This document shows positions 27,123-36,794 of a stretch of 64,000 nucleotides of DNA, piece after piece. This DNA comes from Enterobacter hormaechei subsp. xiangfangensis. Its GTDB lineage: Bacteria; Pseudomonadota; Gammaproteobacteria; Enterobacterales; Enterobacteriaceae. The number at the start of each line of letters is the position of its first letter. Position 1 is the stretch's first letter. The notes beneath the pieces are model-generated. The model saw only the letters and a program-made list of their open reading frames with translations, made no database searches and was not told the DNA's origin. The position numbers were made by a program, and so were the translations under genes. The stretch spans positions 1,240,001 to 1,304,000 of the forward strand of contig NZ_CP017183.1 of the NCBI RefSeq assembly GCF_001729785.1. Reading direction: 5' to 3'.

Positions 27123-27212
27123 TCACCAGTGGCGCTCAAGGTATAGCACCGCCACGACGAGGATCGCCAGGATGATGAGAAAAACCAGTGTGATAACAAG
27201 TATCTCACCCAT
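27123..27212 (-). CDS. Possible 29-residue single-pass membrane peptide
   Basis: Reading the minus strand from 27212 gives a 29-residue peptide beginning MGEILVITLV and ending VAVLYLERHW, then TGA. Residues 4-24 are an unbroken hydrophobic segment, with an acidic residue before and ERHW after, the usual make-up of small inner-membrane proteins. GGGGAC precedes the ATG by about six bases. It lies in the gap between ybdR and rnk and converges with ybdR. I do not recognise it as a named gene; expression is not shown. Confidence 0.5.
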   Translation of the reverse strand: MGEILVITLVFLIILAILVVAVLYLERHW

Positions 27213-27349
27213 GACCGTCCCCACGGCACCACAACAGAGTAAGCGTGGATTAAGCGGTTTTTGTCCGATATAACACAATCGGGTGAATTTGCGGAAAGAG
27301 GATGCGGGTGCATCCTCTGTGCAAAGCGGGGTCGCTTGTTCAGAAGGGA

Positions 27350-27760
27350 TTAACGCAGGTAATCGCCAGCGGCTTCGGGCTGGTAGAACAGCTCAAGCAC
27401 TTCCAGGTGAGCTGAGGCACCGCCCGGGAGTTCCCAGTGGATAGTATCGCCTGTGCGCAGTCCAAGCAGCGCCGCGCCCACGGGTGCCAGCACCGACAGT
27501 TGCGTGCTGCTGTCGGTCATCTGCGCCGGATAGACCAGCGTACGGGTGAGCTCCTCGCCGGTGGTCAGGTTGCGGAACTTCACCTGGCTGTTCATGGTGA
27601 CCACATCATGCGGCATGGTCTCAGGCGTACACATCTGCGCCCGGTCTAGCTCTTCGTTCAGCGCATCGGCTACCGGCAGCGAGGCGAATTCTGGTTTCTC
27701 CAACAGTCGGTCAATACGTTCTGCGTCGAGTTCATTGATGATAATCGTAGGTCTGGACAT
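27350..27760 (-). CDS. rnk: Regulator of nucleoside diphosphate kinase
   Basis: Protein of 136 residues matching E. coli Rnk. The N-terminal part forms a short coiled-coil, and the C-terminal GreA/GreB-like domain has [25 protein letters not shown]. The Gre-like fold lets it bind RNA polymerase near the secondary channel, though the acidic tip of GreA is absent. It also affects nucleoside diphosphate kinase levels in E. coli. A terminator-like hairpin lies in its leader at 27814-27840. Confidence 0.95.
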   Translation of the reverse strand: MSRPTIIINELDAERIDRLLEKPEFASLPVADALNEELDRAQMCTPETMPHDVVTMNSQVKFRNLTTGEELTRTLVYPAQMTDSSTQLSVLAPVGAALLGLRTGDTIHWELPGGASAHLEVLELFYQPEAAGDYLR

Positions 27761-27810
27761 TTTTACTCCATGTCGTTAATGCTGCGTGTAACGCAGAAAC
27801 CAATCCAAAA

Positions 27811-27840
27811 GAAAACCCTCGCCGTCTGGCAGCGAGGGTT
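27811..27840 (-). promoter_or_regulatory. Attenuator-like hairpin in the rnk leader
   Basis: On the minus strand AACCCTCGC pairs with GCGAGGGTT, and the transcript continues TTCTTTTGG, a U-rich tail. The hairpin is about 55 bases upstream of the rnk ATG and downstream of where its promoter must be, so it would terminate transcripts before rnk. An rnk leader motif of this kind is known in enterobacteria. Confidence 0.65.
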
Positions 27841-28022
27841 TAACTTAGCTGATGATACTGTCTGAAACCGTAAGTTTGAAGTGATGAAGGTCACAATCAT
27901 GCGCCATATGAATTTTTGGCAATAAACCCGGCGTCCCGATTCACGCTGAACGGAAATTTCGTTACGCTGGAAAGACTGAACCCGGGCAATGCGCGTTGCA
28001 GCCCCAGCGTAGAGAGAGCGAT

Positions 28023-28643
28023 ATGTACTTTTACCAACCTTCTCAGGGGCACGGCCTGCCGCACGACCCGCTGAACGCCATTATCGGTCCACGTCCGATT
28101 GGCTGGATCTCATCCTGTGATAAGGCCGGTCAACTGAACCTTGCCCCGTACAGCTTCTTTAACTGTTTTAACTATCGCCCACCGATCATTGGTTTTTCCA
28201 GCAATGGCTGGAAGGATAGCTTGCGGAATATTACCGAAACGGGGGAGTTTGTCTGGAACCTCGCAACGCGCGATCTGGCCGAGGCGATGAATGAAACCTC
28301 CGCCACGCTCCCTCATGGCGAGGATGAATTTACCTTTGCCGGCCTGACGCCCGTAGCCAGCCAGCTTGTGAGCTCGCCGCGCGTGGCGGAAAGCCCGGTG
28401 AATTTCGAGTGTCGATTGTCACAGTGCATTCAGCTTACCGGCGCGGATGGGACACCGATTGATACCTGGCTGGTGCTCGGCGAAGTCGTGGGCGTCCATA
28501 TCGCCGAGAGTTTGCTGGAAGAGGGGATTTACCAGACCGCGAAAGCGCAGCCCATTCTGCGTGCGGGTGGACCGACGGCCTACTATGCCATCAGTGATAG
28601 CCATCGCTTCGACCTGGTACGCCCGGATGCGCGCAGGGGGTAA
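28023..28643 (+). CDS. Flavin reductase-like (FMN-binding split barrel) protein
   Basis: Protein of 206 residues of the flavin reductase-like domain: HDPLNAIIGPRPIGWISS near residue 15, then LNLAPYSFFNCFNYRPPIIGFSS, and the C-terminal AISDSHRFDLVRPD. This subgroup binds FMN and may serve as a small oxidoreductase or as the reductase partner of a monooxygenase. No monooxygenase gene is adjacent. ATG 28023 gives MYFYQPSQGHGLPHDP. The AraC-type gene starts two bases after its stop, so the two are co-transcribed. It is absent from the corresponding place in E. coli K-12. Confidence 0.85.
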   Translation: MYFYQPSQGHGLPHDPLNAIIGPRPIGWISSCDKAGQLNLAPYSFFNCFNYRPPIIGFSSNGWKDSLRNITETGEFVWNLATRDLAEAMNETSATLPHGEDEFTFAGLTPVASQLVSSPRVAESPVNFECRLSQCIQLTGADGTPIDTWLVLGEVVGVHIAESLLEEGIYQTAKAQPILRAGGPTAYYAISDSHRFDLVRPDARRG

Positions 28644-28644
28644 T

Positions 28645-29499
28645 ATGCGCGCAACCCTGTTGCCCGCCGATCAGCAGTTTTTTGCCGATCTGTTGAGCGG
28701 CCTGGTGCTCAACCCACAGCAGTTGGGGCGAGTCTGGTTTGCTCATCGTGGCGCGTCTGACGCTGTCGGAAGCGTGAGCCGCGACTGGCCACGGCTTGAC
28801 GTCGTTCTTCGCGGGGAATATGGCAACAGACTGGTTGCCGGGCAGCAGCCCCTCCACCAGGGGGAAATGCTGTTTCTTCCCGCCCAGGCCGCCAGCGTCC
28901 CGGTGTTTGAACGACCGGTCATGCTGCTGAGCATTCTTTTCGCGCCGTCGTGGCTGGGGCTGGTGTTTCATGATACCCGGCACGGGCGATCCGTGCCTGC
29001 GCAGCGACACGTGGAGCTTCCTCACCCTGAACGAGGTGAATGTGCCGCAATGCTGATGGCCCTGACGCACCTGAGCGCTTCCCCGCAGGACCAGGCTATT
29101 ATTCAACCACTGGTGCTGAGTCTGCTGCACTGGTGCCGTAAAGTGGTGTCGTCGCTGCCTGAACCGGGAGTGTCGCGCGGGGATTTCCTCTATCAGAGCA
29201 TTTGTAACTGGGTGCAGGAAAACTATGCTGAATCCTTGTCGCGGGACAGCGTCGCTTCGCTGTTTAATATTTCGGCTAACCATCTGTCACGCCTGTTCTC
29301 TCAACAGGGGACGATGAGTTTTGTGGATTACGTTCGTTGGGTGCGTATGGCGAAGGCGAGAACCATCCTGCAAAAATACCACCTGCCGGTGGGGGAAGTG
29401 GCGAAGCGCTGTGGCTATGCCGATAGCGACTATTTTAGCCGTCTTTTCCGGCGCCAGTTTGGCCTGACGCCGGGGGAGTATCGCGCACGCTTTCAGTGA
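28645..29499 (+). CDS. AraC-family transcriptional regulator
   Basis: Protein of 284 residues. The N-terminal half looks like a cupin sensor (VVLRGEYGNRLVAGQQ, GEMLFLPAQAASVPVFERP). The C-terminal half has two helix-turn-helix units: SVASLFNISANHLSRLFSQQ and VGEVAKRCGYADSDYFSRLF, with the family ending FGLTPGEYRARF. ATG 28645 has GGGGG four bases before it; the frame is open upstream inside the flavin reductase gene but lacks a start site there. It probably regulates its own operon. Confidence 0.9.
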   Translation: MRATLLPADQQFFADLLSGLVLNPQQLGRVWFAHRGASDAVGSVSRDWPRLDVVLRGEYGNRLVAGQQPLHQGEMLFLPAQAASVPVFERPVMLLSILFAPSWLGLVFHDTRHGRSVPAQRHVELPHPERGECAAMLMALTHLSASPQDQAIIQPLVLSLLHWCRKVVSSLPEPGVSRGDFLYQSICNWVQENYAESLSRDSVASLFNISANHLSRLFSQQGTMSFVDYVRWVRMAKARTILQKYHLPVGEVAKRCGYADSDYFSRLFRRQFGLTPGEYRARFQ

Positions 29500-29502
29500 C
29501 AG

Positions 29503-31998
29503 TCAGAACGTGATTTCAGCGTTCAACAGATCCAGGATACTTTGCGGCGTCGTTGCTGCAAACAGCGACTCGCGAAATGTTTTATTGACCAGCTTCCGCG
29601 CCAGCTGGGAAAAGACCTTCACGTGATTAATCCCTTCCTGAGCGCCGAGCGTCAGCATGATCACCAGCTCGACGTCGCCCAAATCCGACTCCCAGTCAAT
29701 CGCCTTGTCCAGACGGGCAATGCTGATGCTGGAATGGCGTATCCATTGCGATTTGGTGTGAGGGATCGCCACACCAAACCCGACGGCGGTAGTGACAATC
29801 TCTTCGCGCTGCCAGAGATCTTCTTCAAGCTCGAGCGGGTTTTCGGTCCTGCCATGAATCGCAAGATTTCCGCATAAGAACTGAAGCACCTGCTCTTTTG
29901 AGGTCAGCGGCTCATTGACCACGATAGTCTCCAGCGCCAGCAATGGACGCGGCGGCGCTTCCGGTGTGAAATCCGCCAGCAGGGCTTCAATCTCCTCTGC
30001 GCTGCGGCTGTCGCAGGCCTTATCTGCCAGCGCCCGGCAGGTCGCCATGTCCAGCTGACGCAACTGGGTTTTTACCGCAGGGATGCGCGGCCCGCTCATG
30101 CTGAACTCATCTAAGCCCAGCCCAAGCAGAAGAGGGAGGTAGCGCTGCTCTCCGCCAAGTTCACCGCAAATGCCGACCCATTTCCCGTGACGATGCGCTG
30201 CGGTGACGATCTGGCGAACCATGCGTAAAAAAGACGGTGTGATGGGGTTATACAGCCCCGACACGCGCGGGTTGTTGCGATCGACAGCGTAGAGATACTG
30301 AGTCATATCGTTCGAGCCGATACTGAAGAAATCCACCTCTTCGCAGAAGTGATCGATGATAAAGCAGACTGAAGGCACTTCAACCATGATCCCCAGCGGC
30401 AGGCGCGCGGTGTGACGTAACCCCTGTGAGGCCAGGGCGTCACGAACGTTTTGCAGCTCCTGTTTGATCCATAAAATCTGATCGAGGCTGTGCACCATCG
30501 GGATCATCAACAGCGCATTGCCGCTTGCGCCTGCGCGTAAGATCGCGCGCAGTTGGGTGCGGAAGAGATCGGCAAATTCGGGATAAATGCGAACGGCGCG
30601 ATAGCCGAGGAACGGGTTTTCTTCCTGGGGAATGTTCAGGTAAGGGATCTGCTTATCGCCGCCGATGTCCATTGTGCGAAAGATGACCGGCTTGCCCTGC
30701 GCGGAGAGCAGCACCTGCTGATAGGCTTCGAATTGCTCCTGCTCGTCCGGCGCGGTGTCTCTGTCCATATACAGCATTTCAGTGCGAAACAGCCCGATAC
30801 CCTGCGCGCCGCAGGTAAACGCCCCGGGCGCTTCCAGCGCGCTGCCGATGTTGGCGGCAATCTCTACCGGTACGTTGTCGCGGGTGAGCGCTGGAAGACC
30901 CGCATCTTTGATCTGCTGCTGGTGGCGTCGGTCGGCAAGGCGCTGCGCCACGCTGTAGTAATCATTCACCGCGTCGTTGGGTTCAACGACCAGCACGCTA
31001 CAGATGCCGTCCAGAATGACCTCTTTTCCCATCAACGGCGCCAGTGAGGCGACCGTTAAACCACTCAGCACAGGCACGGAGGCCGCGCGTGCCAGGATCA
31101 GCGTATGCGACGTCCGGCCTGTTTTTTCAAGCACCATGCCTTTCAGGTACTGCGTGTCGAGGCTGAGAAACTGGCTGGGCGTCAGATCTTCCGCTACCAG
31201 AATGGTGGGGGCGCTAAGGGTGAATGCGGAGGTTTGCTGCAACTCCGGCCAGGTAATGTTAAGAAGCTGCTCGCTGATGTCGCGAATATCGCTGACGCGT
31301 TCACGCAGGTAATCGCTGGCGGAGAGTGACAGCTTGTCGCAGATCAGCTCCATATTACGAATGATCGCCTCCGCAAGGCTTAGCCGCTCCTCGGCGATCA
31401 GTCGGCGTATGGTGCCGCCAAACTCCTCATCCTGGATCAGTGAAAGATGCGCGCTGAGAATGGTTTTACTCTCGCCGTCTAGCCCGCGCAGGCGGTGGTT
31501 GAGCTGTTCAGCCAGCGTCGCCAGGCTGTGTTCCAGGCGGGTAATATCTTCCGGCGAGGCGGGGATCTGACAATAACGTTTGAGGTTATCGCTCTGCCAG
31601 CCTCGCAGAGTGCCAGCCCCGATGCCACTGGCGAGCGTAATGCCGTGCTGAAGATGGGGAGCAAGCCTTACGAGCGAGCGGGGCAGTGGATGCGCAACGT
31701 GCGGCGCGTCGCCGGAGGGAATACTGTCGCTGTCGATAAACGCGCCGGTGAGATATGCCTCCAGCACGCGTCGGGCCTGCTCCTCGTCGCCGCCGTTAAT
31801 TTCCAGCACGCAGCTGTCATTAAACAGCGTACCGGTACTGATCAGCGCCAGCGAGCTTTTGGCATCCGCATGAGTGTGAAGCCTTCTGTTGATAAAACGG
31901 ATATCGCTGCGCCATGCGCTGCACTGCTCTTTTAACGCCCAGGCCGGACGCGCATGCAGGCCGTTGGGCAGTGGGCAGAAAAATTCAATTGAAAGCAT
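29503..31998 (-). CDS. fryA: PTS multiphosphoryl protein: HPr-EI-EIIA(Fru) fusion
   Basis: Protein of 831 residues, the length of E. coli FryA (YpdD). Domains in order: HPr-like (residues 1-90) with His15 in NGLHARPA; enzyme I (about 110-680) with the phosphohistidine in GRTSHTLILARA and the PEP site GSNDMTQYLYAVDR; and a fructose-type EIIA (about 690-831) with His747 in VAIPHTKSQW. It can pass phosphate from phosphoenolpyruvate to FryB without the general PTS proteins. It is the last gene of a five-gene operon. Confidence 0.95.
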   Translation of the reverse strand: MLSIEFFCPLPNGLHARPAWALKEQCSAWRSDIRFINRRLHTHADAKSSLALISTGTLFNDSCVLEINGGDEEQARRVLEAYLTGAFIDSDSIPSGDAPHVAHPLPRSLVRLAPHLQHGITLASGIGAGTLRGWQSDNLKRYCQIPASPEDITRLEHSLATLAEQLNHRLRGLDGESKTILSAHLSLIQDEEFGGTIRRLIAEERLSLAEAIIRNMELICDKLSLSASDYLRERVSDIRDISEQLLNITWPELQQTSAFTLSAPTILVAEDLTPSQFLSLDTQYLKGMVLEKTGRTSHTLILARAASVPVLSGLTVASLAPLMGKEVILDGICSVLVVEPNDAVNDYYSVAQRLADRRHQQQIKDAGLPALTRDNVPVEIAANIGSALEAPGAFTCGAQGIGLFRTEMLYMDRDTAPDEQEQFEAYQQVLLSAQGKPVIFRTMDIGGDKQIPYLNIPQEENPFLGYRAVRIYPEFADLFRTQLRAILRAGASGNALLMIPMVHSLDQILWIKQELQNVRDALASQGLRHTARLPLGIMVEVPSVCFIIDHFCEEVDFFSIGSNDMTQYLYAVDRNNPRVSGLYNPITPSFLRMVRQIVTAAHRHGKWVGICGELGGEQRYLPLLLGLGLDEFSMSGPRIPAVKTQLRQLDMATCRALADKACDSRSAEEIEALLADFTPEAPPRPLLALETIVVNEPLTSKEQVLQFLCGNLAIHGRTENPLELEEDLWQREEIVTTAVGFGVAIPHTKSQWIRHSSISIARLDKAIDWESDLGDVELVIMLTLGAQEGINHVKVFSQLARKLVNKTFRESLFAATTPQSILDLLNAEITF

Positions 31999-32020
31999 AC
32001 TTCCTCCTGGCCGCGTGAGA

Positions 32021-33061
32021 TCAGCATCTGAAGTCCGTCAGATGATCCACGGTCTCACGGTTCATGCCTGCCACAAGCGCGACAAGCAGTTGTTGGGTGT
32101 GATGAATGTCTTTTTCGTCGGCAATGGATGCCGCGCAGTGCCCGTGTCGGGTAGGGGGACCAAGCACAAGAGTCGGCACGCCAGTGCCGGAGAGATGGAT
32201 CGCCCCGCCGTCCGTTCCGCCGTTGCTGAACATGTCTTTTTGCAGCGGGATCCCCTGAGATCGCGCGATCGTCTCAGCCAGCGCAATCAGTTTGGCTGGG
32301 GCGATGAGCGTTTTGTCGTACAGCACCAGCATCGGGCCCGCACCGATCTGGCGATGGTTGGCGCTGCCATAATCGAAATTTTTTGACCAGCAGGCGGTAT
32401 CCAGCACCAGCGCGATATCAGGATGAATGGCGCGCGTGGCGGTCTGGCCGCCGCGCAGGCCGACCTCTTCACTTGAGCTGGCCACCAGCCAAAGCTCGCA
32501 GTCGAGCGGCGTCTGGTGCAGCTCGCGCAGCAGCGCAATCAGCAGGTAACAGCCGAGACGATCGTCGAAGGCTTTACCCATCACCCGATTGTGGGGAAGG
32601 GTCTGAAAGGGTGTATCGAACGTCACGCGGTCGCCTGCGTCGATACCGGCGGCGAACACCTCCTCCGCCGACGTCGCGCCAATGTCGACACGCAAATTGT
32701 CAACGTTTTCTCCTTTCAGATCCCCATCCAGCAGTCCCGGTATTTTTTCCCCGTTACGCGTGGTGATGCGCACCGGCTGAAGGGTACGGGCCATCATGCG
32801 CACGTTGCCGATGGGCAGGACATCAATGGCCCCTTCGCGCGAGACGCTACGCACCATAAAACCGACTTCATCCATATGGGCGCAGACCATCACCTTCGGG
32901 CCCCGGCTCTGGTTGACGCGGATAAGCACGGAACCCAGCCCATCAAACTGAACCTCTTTATGGTACTTTTGCGCCTCACTGAGCAGGATGTCGCGCACCT
33001 CTTGCTCTGAGGCCGCAATGGCGTCTGCTTCGCTCAGGGCGCGCAGTAAATCTCTGTCCAC
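32021..33061 (-). CDS. ypdE: M42-family aminopeptidase YpdE
   Basis: Protein of 346 residues matching E. coli YpdE (345), a broad-specificity metal-dependent aminopeptidase. Metal-site motifs are [42 protein letters not shown] and LVLDTACW. The start is GTG two bases after the ypdF stop, with GGGAG in the end of ypdF serving as its ribosome site. It forms a pair with ypdF inside the PTS operon, as in E. coli. Confidence 0.93.
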   Translation of the reverse strand: MDRDLLRALSEADAIAASEQEVRDILLSEAQKYHKEVQFDGLGSVLIRVNQSRGPKVMVCAHMDEVGFMVRSVSREGAIDVLPIGNVRMMARTLQPVRITTRNGEKIPGLLDGDLKGENVDNLRVDIGATSAEEVFAAGIDAGDRVTFDTPFQTLPHNRVMGKAFDDRLGCYLLIALLRELHQTPLDCELWLVASSSEEVGLRGGQTATRAIHPDIALVLDTACWSKNFDYGSANHRQIGAGPMLVLYDKTLIAPAKLIALAETIARSQGIPLQKDMFSNGGTDGGAIHLSGTGVPTLVLGPPTRHGHCAASIADEKDIHHTQQLLVALVAGMNRETVDHLTDFRC

Positions 33062-33063
33062 TC

Positions 33064-34146
33064 TTATTCTCCCGTCAGCAATAGCCGTTTGTCGAAGGTA
33101 TAAAGCACCTCCGCACCCGTTTCCGTCACCAGCACCACATCTTCAATTCGTACCCCGCCCAGGTGTTCAAGGTAGATCCCCGGCTCAACGGTCAGCACCA
33201 TGCCGGGCTGCAACGGGGTGCGGTCGGTAGGGGAAAAACGTGGATTTTCATGAACATCAATACCAATGGCATGGCCGGTGTTATGCCCGAACTGCGGACC
33301 GTAACCTGCACGTTCAATCACGGAACGTGCGGCGCTATCGATCTGATGACAGGAAACGCCGGGGCGGATGGCATCAATAGCTGCCTGTTGTGCCGCCAGA
33401 ACGATCTGGTACACCGCATAGAGAGGGTGTTCCTCCGGCGGCGTGTTTTGCCCGGCGACAAGAAAGGTCCTTGTCATATCCGAGCAATACCCCTGGTGTT
33501 GGGCGCCGAAATCAAGGGTGATCATCTCGCCAGGCATAATCACTTTGTCAGAGGCTTTGCCGTGGGGCAGCGCACCGCGCGGCCCGCTGGCGACAATGGT
33601 GTCGAAAGAGGGCTTGTCCGCACCCTCCTGCTTCATAAACCACTCCAGCTCGGCAGCGACTTCACGTTCGCGCATACCGGGCTGAATGAAACGCCGGATG
33701 TGCTGTGCGGCGCGGTCGGCAATGCCGCATGCTGCACGGATACGGTCGATTTCGTCAGCGGTTTTTATCTGCCGCAGCGCGTCGAGCGAGGTGCTGCAAA
33801 GGGCGGTATTCAGCGTATCGCGCCACAGCACGCCTGTTTGCCAGCTCACGTATTCACCCTCAAAGCCAAGACGGGTGAGAGCTTCCTTCGCAATAATCTG
33901 ATTCACCGCCTGCGCAAGCGGGTTCTCCGTGTTAAGCAGGTGCATCTCATAGCCCGCCGCTCGTGAAGCGATATCGCTGTAGTAACGGAAATCCACCAGG
34001 ATATGTGCCGCGGTTTGTGTCACCAGTACATAGCCCGAACCGGTTGAAATGCCCAGGTGCGGCTGTTTATTCTGGCGCGAAGAGATGAGCACGCCGTCCA
34101 GTTTTTCCGCAGCCAGCCAGGCACGAAGCCTTCTCAGTAATTCCAT
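33064..34146 (-). CDS. ypdF: M24-family aminopeptidase (Xaa-Pro) YpdF
   Basis: Protein of 360 residues of the creatinase/aminopeptidase P group, like E. coli YpdF, which removes methionine or other residues before proline. The five metal ligands of the pita-bread fold are in [47 protein letters not shown] and [11 protein letters not shown]. It lies between fryC and ypdE, with 11 and 2 bases of spacing. Confidence 0.94.
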   Translation of the reverse strand: MELLRRLRAWLAAEKLDGVLISSRQNKQPHLGISTGSGYVLVTQTAAHILVDFRYYSDIASRAAGYEMHLLNTENPLAQAVNQIIAKEALTRLGFEGEYVSWQTGVLWRDTLNTALCSTSLDALRQIKTADEIDRIRAACGIADRAAQHIRRFIQPGMREREVAAELEWFMKQEGADKPSFDTIVASGPRGALPHGKASDKVIMPGEMITLDFGAQHQGYCSDMTRTFLVAGQNTPPEEHPLYAVYQIVLAAQQAAIDAIRPGVSCHQIDSAARSVIERAGYGPQFGHNTGHAIGIDVHENPRFSPTDRTPLQPGMVLTVEPGIYLEHLGGVRIEDVVLVTETGAEVLYTFDKRLLLTGE

Positions 34147-34157
34147 GTTTCACCCCG

Positions 34158-35408
34158 TTACAGCGTGTTGATAGCGAGTTTCCCGCGCTTGTGCAGACTG
34201 TTACGAATAATCACTACCAACAGCGCGGTGATCGCCGCCCCGACCACAATACTGAGCATGTACGCCCCCAGATTGGTGACCAGTGGCCACGCCCAGATCG
34301 CCGATTCAGGGAACCACTGCACGGCACCGAGCGCGGTGGCAGTCATTGCACCGGCGATCGCGCCCGCCATATACGCCGGCAGCGTCGCAAGCGGATTTTC
34401 CAGCAGGAACGGGATGGCCCCTTCACTGATGCCCATAAAGGCGAGGAACATGGCCGTTTTGCCTTGCGGATAAAGCTGCGGACTAAACAGGCGTTTGCCG
34501 GTCAGACGATGGTCAATCAGCGTGGCCAGCCCCAGACCAATGGGCGGAATAACAATCGCCACGGCGCGGGAGGTGATGGGCAGGACATGATCGGTTGTCA
34601 GCCCCAGGCCAACAAATCCCGCCGCTTTGTTAATGGGGCCGCCAAGATCAATCGCCGTGGCCGCCGCCATCCCGATGGCGTACATCATGGAGCCCGCCTG
34701 ACCCGCCGCCAGCAGTACGGTCCGCATACCTGCATTCAGCCAGCCGCCAATCGGCGTGATGATGTAATACATCGCCAGCATTACAAACAGCGCCGAGAGG
34801 ATTGGGATCAGAAAGGTGCTTTTAAAGGCCAGCAGATACTGTGGAACGTTAATGCGGCTATTCAGCCATTTGACCAGATAGCCTGCGGCTATGGCGATAA
34901 TCAGCGCGCCAATAAACGTGGAGGGCACGGGTTTGGTGGCAAGCCAGGTCAGTTTTTCCGCATCAAAGTTCAGCACCAGCGTCGGCTGCGTGGCGACAAG
35001 GCCACCGATAAACCCGGCCGGGAAGGCCAGTTTTCCGCCGATAGAGTTGGCGACAAAGGCGGCAAACATTGGGATGGCGAAGCTGAACAGCAGCCCGCCG
35101 AACGATTCAGTCAGATAGCCAAATTTCAATAGCGAGAGATTGAAACCGGTGAATTTGCCTGAGTTAAGCGCGTCGAGAATACCGGTGTCAGGCGGGATCT
35201 CCAGCCAGACGTAGGCGATAAGCTGTGAAATGGCGAGGATAACCCCGCCCATGATAAGTGTTGGCACCATGCGGGATATCCCCGACATAATGTGCTGTGG
35301 AAGCTCTTTCCAGAAAGACGCACCGGCGGCAACCGGTGCGGATTTGATGGCAAGTGTGTCACCCTCGTGACTGTCCGGGCGAACCGCGCTGCGTTTTTTA
35401 ATAGCCAT
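34158..35408 (-). CDS. fryC: PTS fructose-like EIIC permease
   Basis: Inner-membrane protein of 416 residues (E. coli FryC has 415). A hydrophilic N-terminus of about 30 residues precedes around nine hydrophobic segments. The fructose EIIC motif GGPINKAA is visible in AIDLGGPINKAAGFVG, and the helix pair containing GISEGAIPFLLENPL follows. The imported sugar is unknown even in E. coli. It is the second gene of the operon, 27 bases after fryB. Confidence 0.94.
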   Translation of the reverse strand: MAIKKRSAVRPDSHEGDTLAIKSAPVAAGASFWKELPQHIMSGISRMVPTLIMGGVILAISQLIAYVWLEIPPDTGILDALNSGKFTGFNLSLLKFGYLTESFGGLLFSFAIPMFAAFVANSIGGKLAFPAGFIGGLVATQPTLVLNFDAEKLTWLATKPVPSTFIGALIIAIAAGYLVKWLNSRINVPQYLLAFKSTFLIPILSALFVMLAMYYIITPIGGWLNAGMRTVLLAAGQAGSMMYAIGMAAATAIDLGGPINKAAGFVGLGLTTDHVLPITSRAVAIVIPPIGLGLATLIDHRLTGKRLFSPQLYPQGKTAMFLAFMGISEGAIPFLLENPLATLPAYMAGAIAGAMTATALGAVQWFPESAIWAWPLVTNLGAYMLSIVVGAAITALLVVIIRNSLHKRGKLAINTL

Positions 35409-35435
35409 GACGAAAACCCCTGGATGTGAAGATTA

Positions 35436-35759
35436 TTATTGTTCTGCTGCAATCATCTCTTCGATCTCTTTCAGGGTGCCTGCCGCGTTTTTAATGGCGT
35501 CCTGAAGCGTAATCTCATACACGTCGCGCGTTTCGAAGCGTTCATTGTCTTCCGGGGTGATCGCGATGGCGTGGATGATAATGTCAGCGTCGGCAATATC
35601 CTGCGGGGTCAGGCGATTCTGGATCCCGTCCGCGCCCTGGGTTTCAATTTTTACCTCATAACCGGCTTCCGTCGCCGCGTCTTCCAGCGCCTGGGCTGCC
35701 ATGAAGGTATGTGCCAGGCCCATCGGGCAGGCGCACAGTGCAATCAGTTTTTTAGCCAT
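35436..35759 (-). CDS. fryB: PTS fructose-like EIIB
   Basis: Protein of 107 residues. The phosphoryl-acceptor Cys11 is in CACPMGLAHTFMAAQALE, the fructose-EIIB signature. It takes phosphate from the EIIA domain of FryA and gives it to sugar entering through FryC. It is the first gene of the operon; the 170 bases between it and rna must hold the operon promoter. Confidence 0.94.
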   Translation of the reverse strand: MAKKLIALCACPMGLAHTFMAAQALEDAATEAGYEVKIETQGADGIQNRLTPQDIADADIIIHAIAITPEDNERFETRDVYEITLQDAIKNAAGTLKEIEEMIAAEQ

Positions 35760-35900
35760 GTGAAATTCCTCCTGTAGATAACGCCACGATTATGACGGGG
35801 AGGTTTCAGTGATGTTTACCGGATTAATAATGCTTTTGCTGGAAAAATGATGCGTGTGAGCGGAAGTGTGAGGTTAATCGTCATATCACGGAAGCCGATG

Positions 35901-35925
35901 AAAAACCGGGCAAAAAGTTGCCCGG
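35901..35925 (-). terminator. Rho-independent terminator of rna
   Basis: CCGGGCAA (35906-35913), loop AAAG, TTGCCCGG (35918-35925). On the minus strand the stem is followed by TTTTT, eight bases after the rna stop codon. Confidence 0.9.
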
Positions 35926-35932
35926 CGCAGCA

Positions 35933-36742
35933 TCAGTAACCGGCTTTATCAATGACAAACTGTTTGCCGCAGTTGCCCGGATGCGGCTGTGGCGCAAAGG
36001 AGCCGGCAGAGAGTGGGTTGTTGATGGTGCTGGCGTTCAGCGAGATCTGCATTTCGGTCAGATAAGCCGGATTGCCGTGGCAGGTAAGCTTGAACGCTTT
36101 TACACTCTGTTTTCCCCAGCTTTTGGCCACGGCTGCATCGAAGTCGCTGCGGCGGACGCTTTTGCCATAGTTTTCCGCCAGAAATTTTCCTGCCGCGCTG
36201 TGCTTCACTTCCTGGTTCATGCGCACCATGGTGCCGAAGTAAGCGTCGGGATCAAAACCAAAGCAGACGCCGTGTTTCGCGTATTCATAACGTTCAAGGC
36301 AGGAGTTGCCGCCCGCGCCGGGCATCACGCTGTTCAGCTTCGCCGCGCCCGTTAGCGATAGTCCGGTCTCTGCGGCGTCACATTTGCGGCTGGCTTTTGC
36401 TTCCGGCATATTCGGAACCGGACGAGTGGCGCAGCCGAAGCGCATCCAGCGGCGTTCATCCACTCCGCGAGCGGCAATCGATTTCGGCAATGCTGGCCAT
36501 AAGCCGTGGACGGTCAGAAAATCGGTTTTGTTGCTGCTCTCTTTTTGCAGGCGACACTCTTCCGGTTCGTCACGGTTACGTTCGACCATGCTCTGGCAAA
36601 ATCCGGTTTGCCAGGAAAGGGCCAGAACGTAGCGATCGAAATCGCCGTACTGGGTTGGCTTAAGCGGATCTGCCTGAATTGAGAAGACACAGAGTGCAAG
36701 CGCTACTGCGCCAGACGGGATAACGATATCCTTCCTGAACAT
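35933..36742 (-). CDS. rna: Ribonuclease I (RNase T2 family), periplasmic
   Basis: Protein of 269 residues (E. coli RNase I has 268). An N-terminal signal peptide (MFRKDIVIPSGAVALALCVFSIQA) directs it to the periplasm. Active-site motif CAS I is FLTVHGLWPALP and CAS II is YEYAKHGVCFGF; several cysteines for disulfides are present. ATG 36742 was chosen over one 18 codons upstream because it gives the compact signal peptide. It degrades RNA non-specifically to nucleotides. The fry operon lies downstream and dcuC upstream. Confidence 0.95.
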   Translation of the reverse strand: MFRKDIVIPSGAVALALCVFSIQADPLKPTQYGDFDRYVLALSWQTGFCQSMVERNRDEPEECRLQKESSNKTDFLTVHGLWPALPKSIAARGVDERRWMRFGCATRPVPNMPEAKASRKCDAAETGLSLTGAAKLNSVMPGAGGNSCLERYEYAKHGVCFGFDPDAYFGTMVRMNQEVKHSAAGKFLAENYGKSVRRSDFDAAVAKSWGKQSVKAFKLTCHGNPAYLTEMQISLNASTINNPLSAGSFAPQPHPGNCGKQFVIDKAGY

Positions 36743-36794
36743 TTGCTTTCCTGATTGGTTGGGCGCGATTAATTTCTGGGGGTTATTAAAGCAC

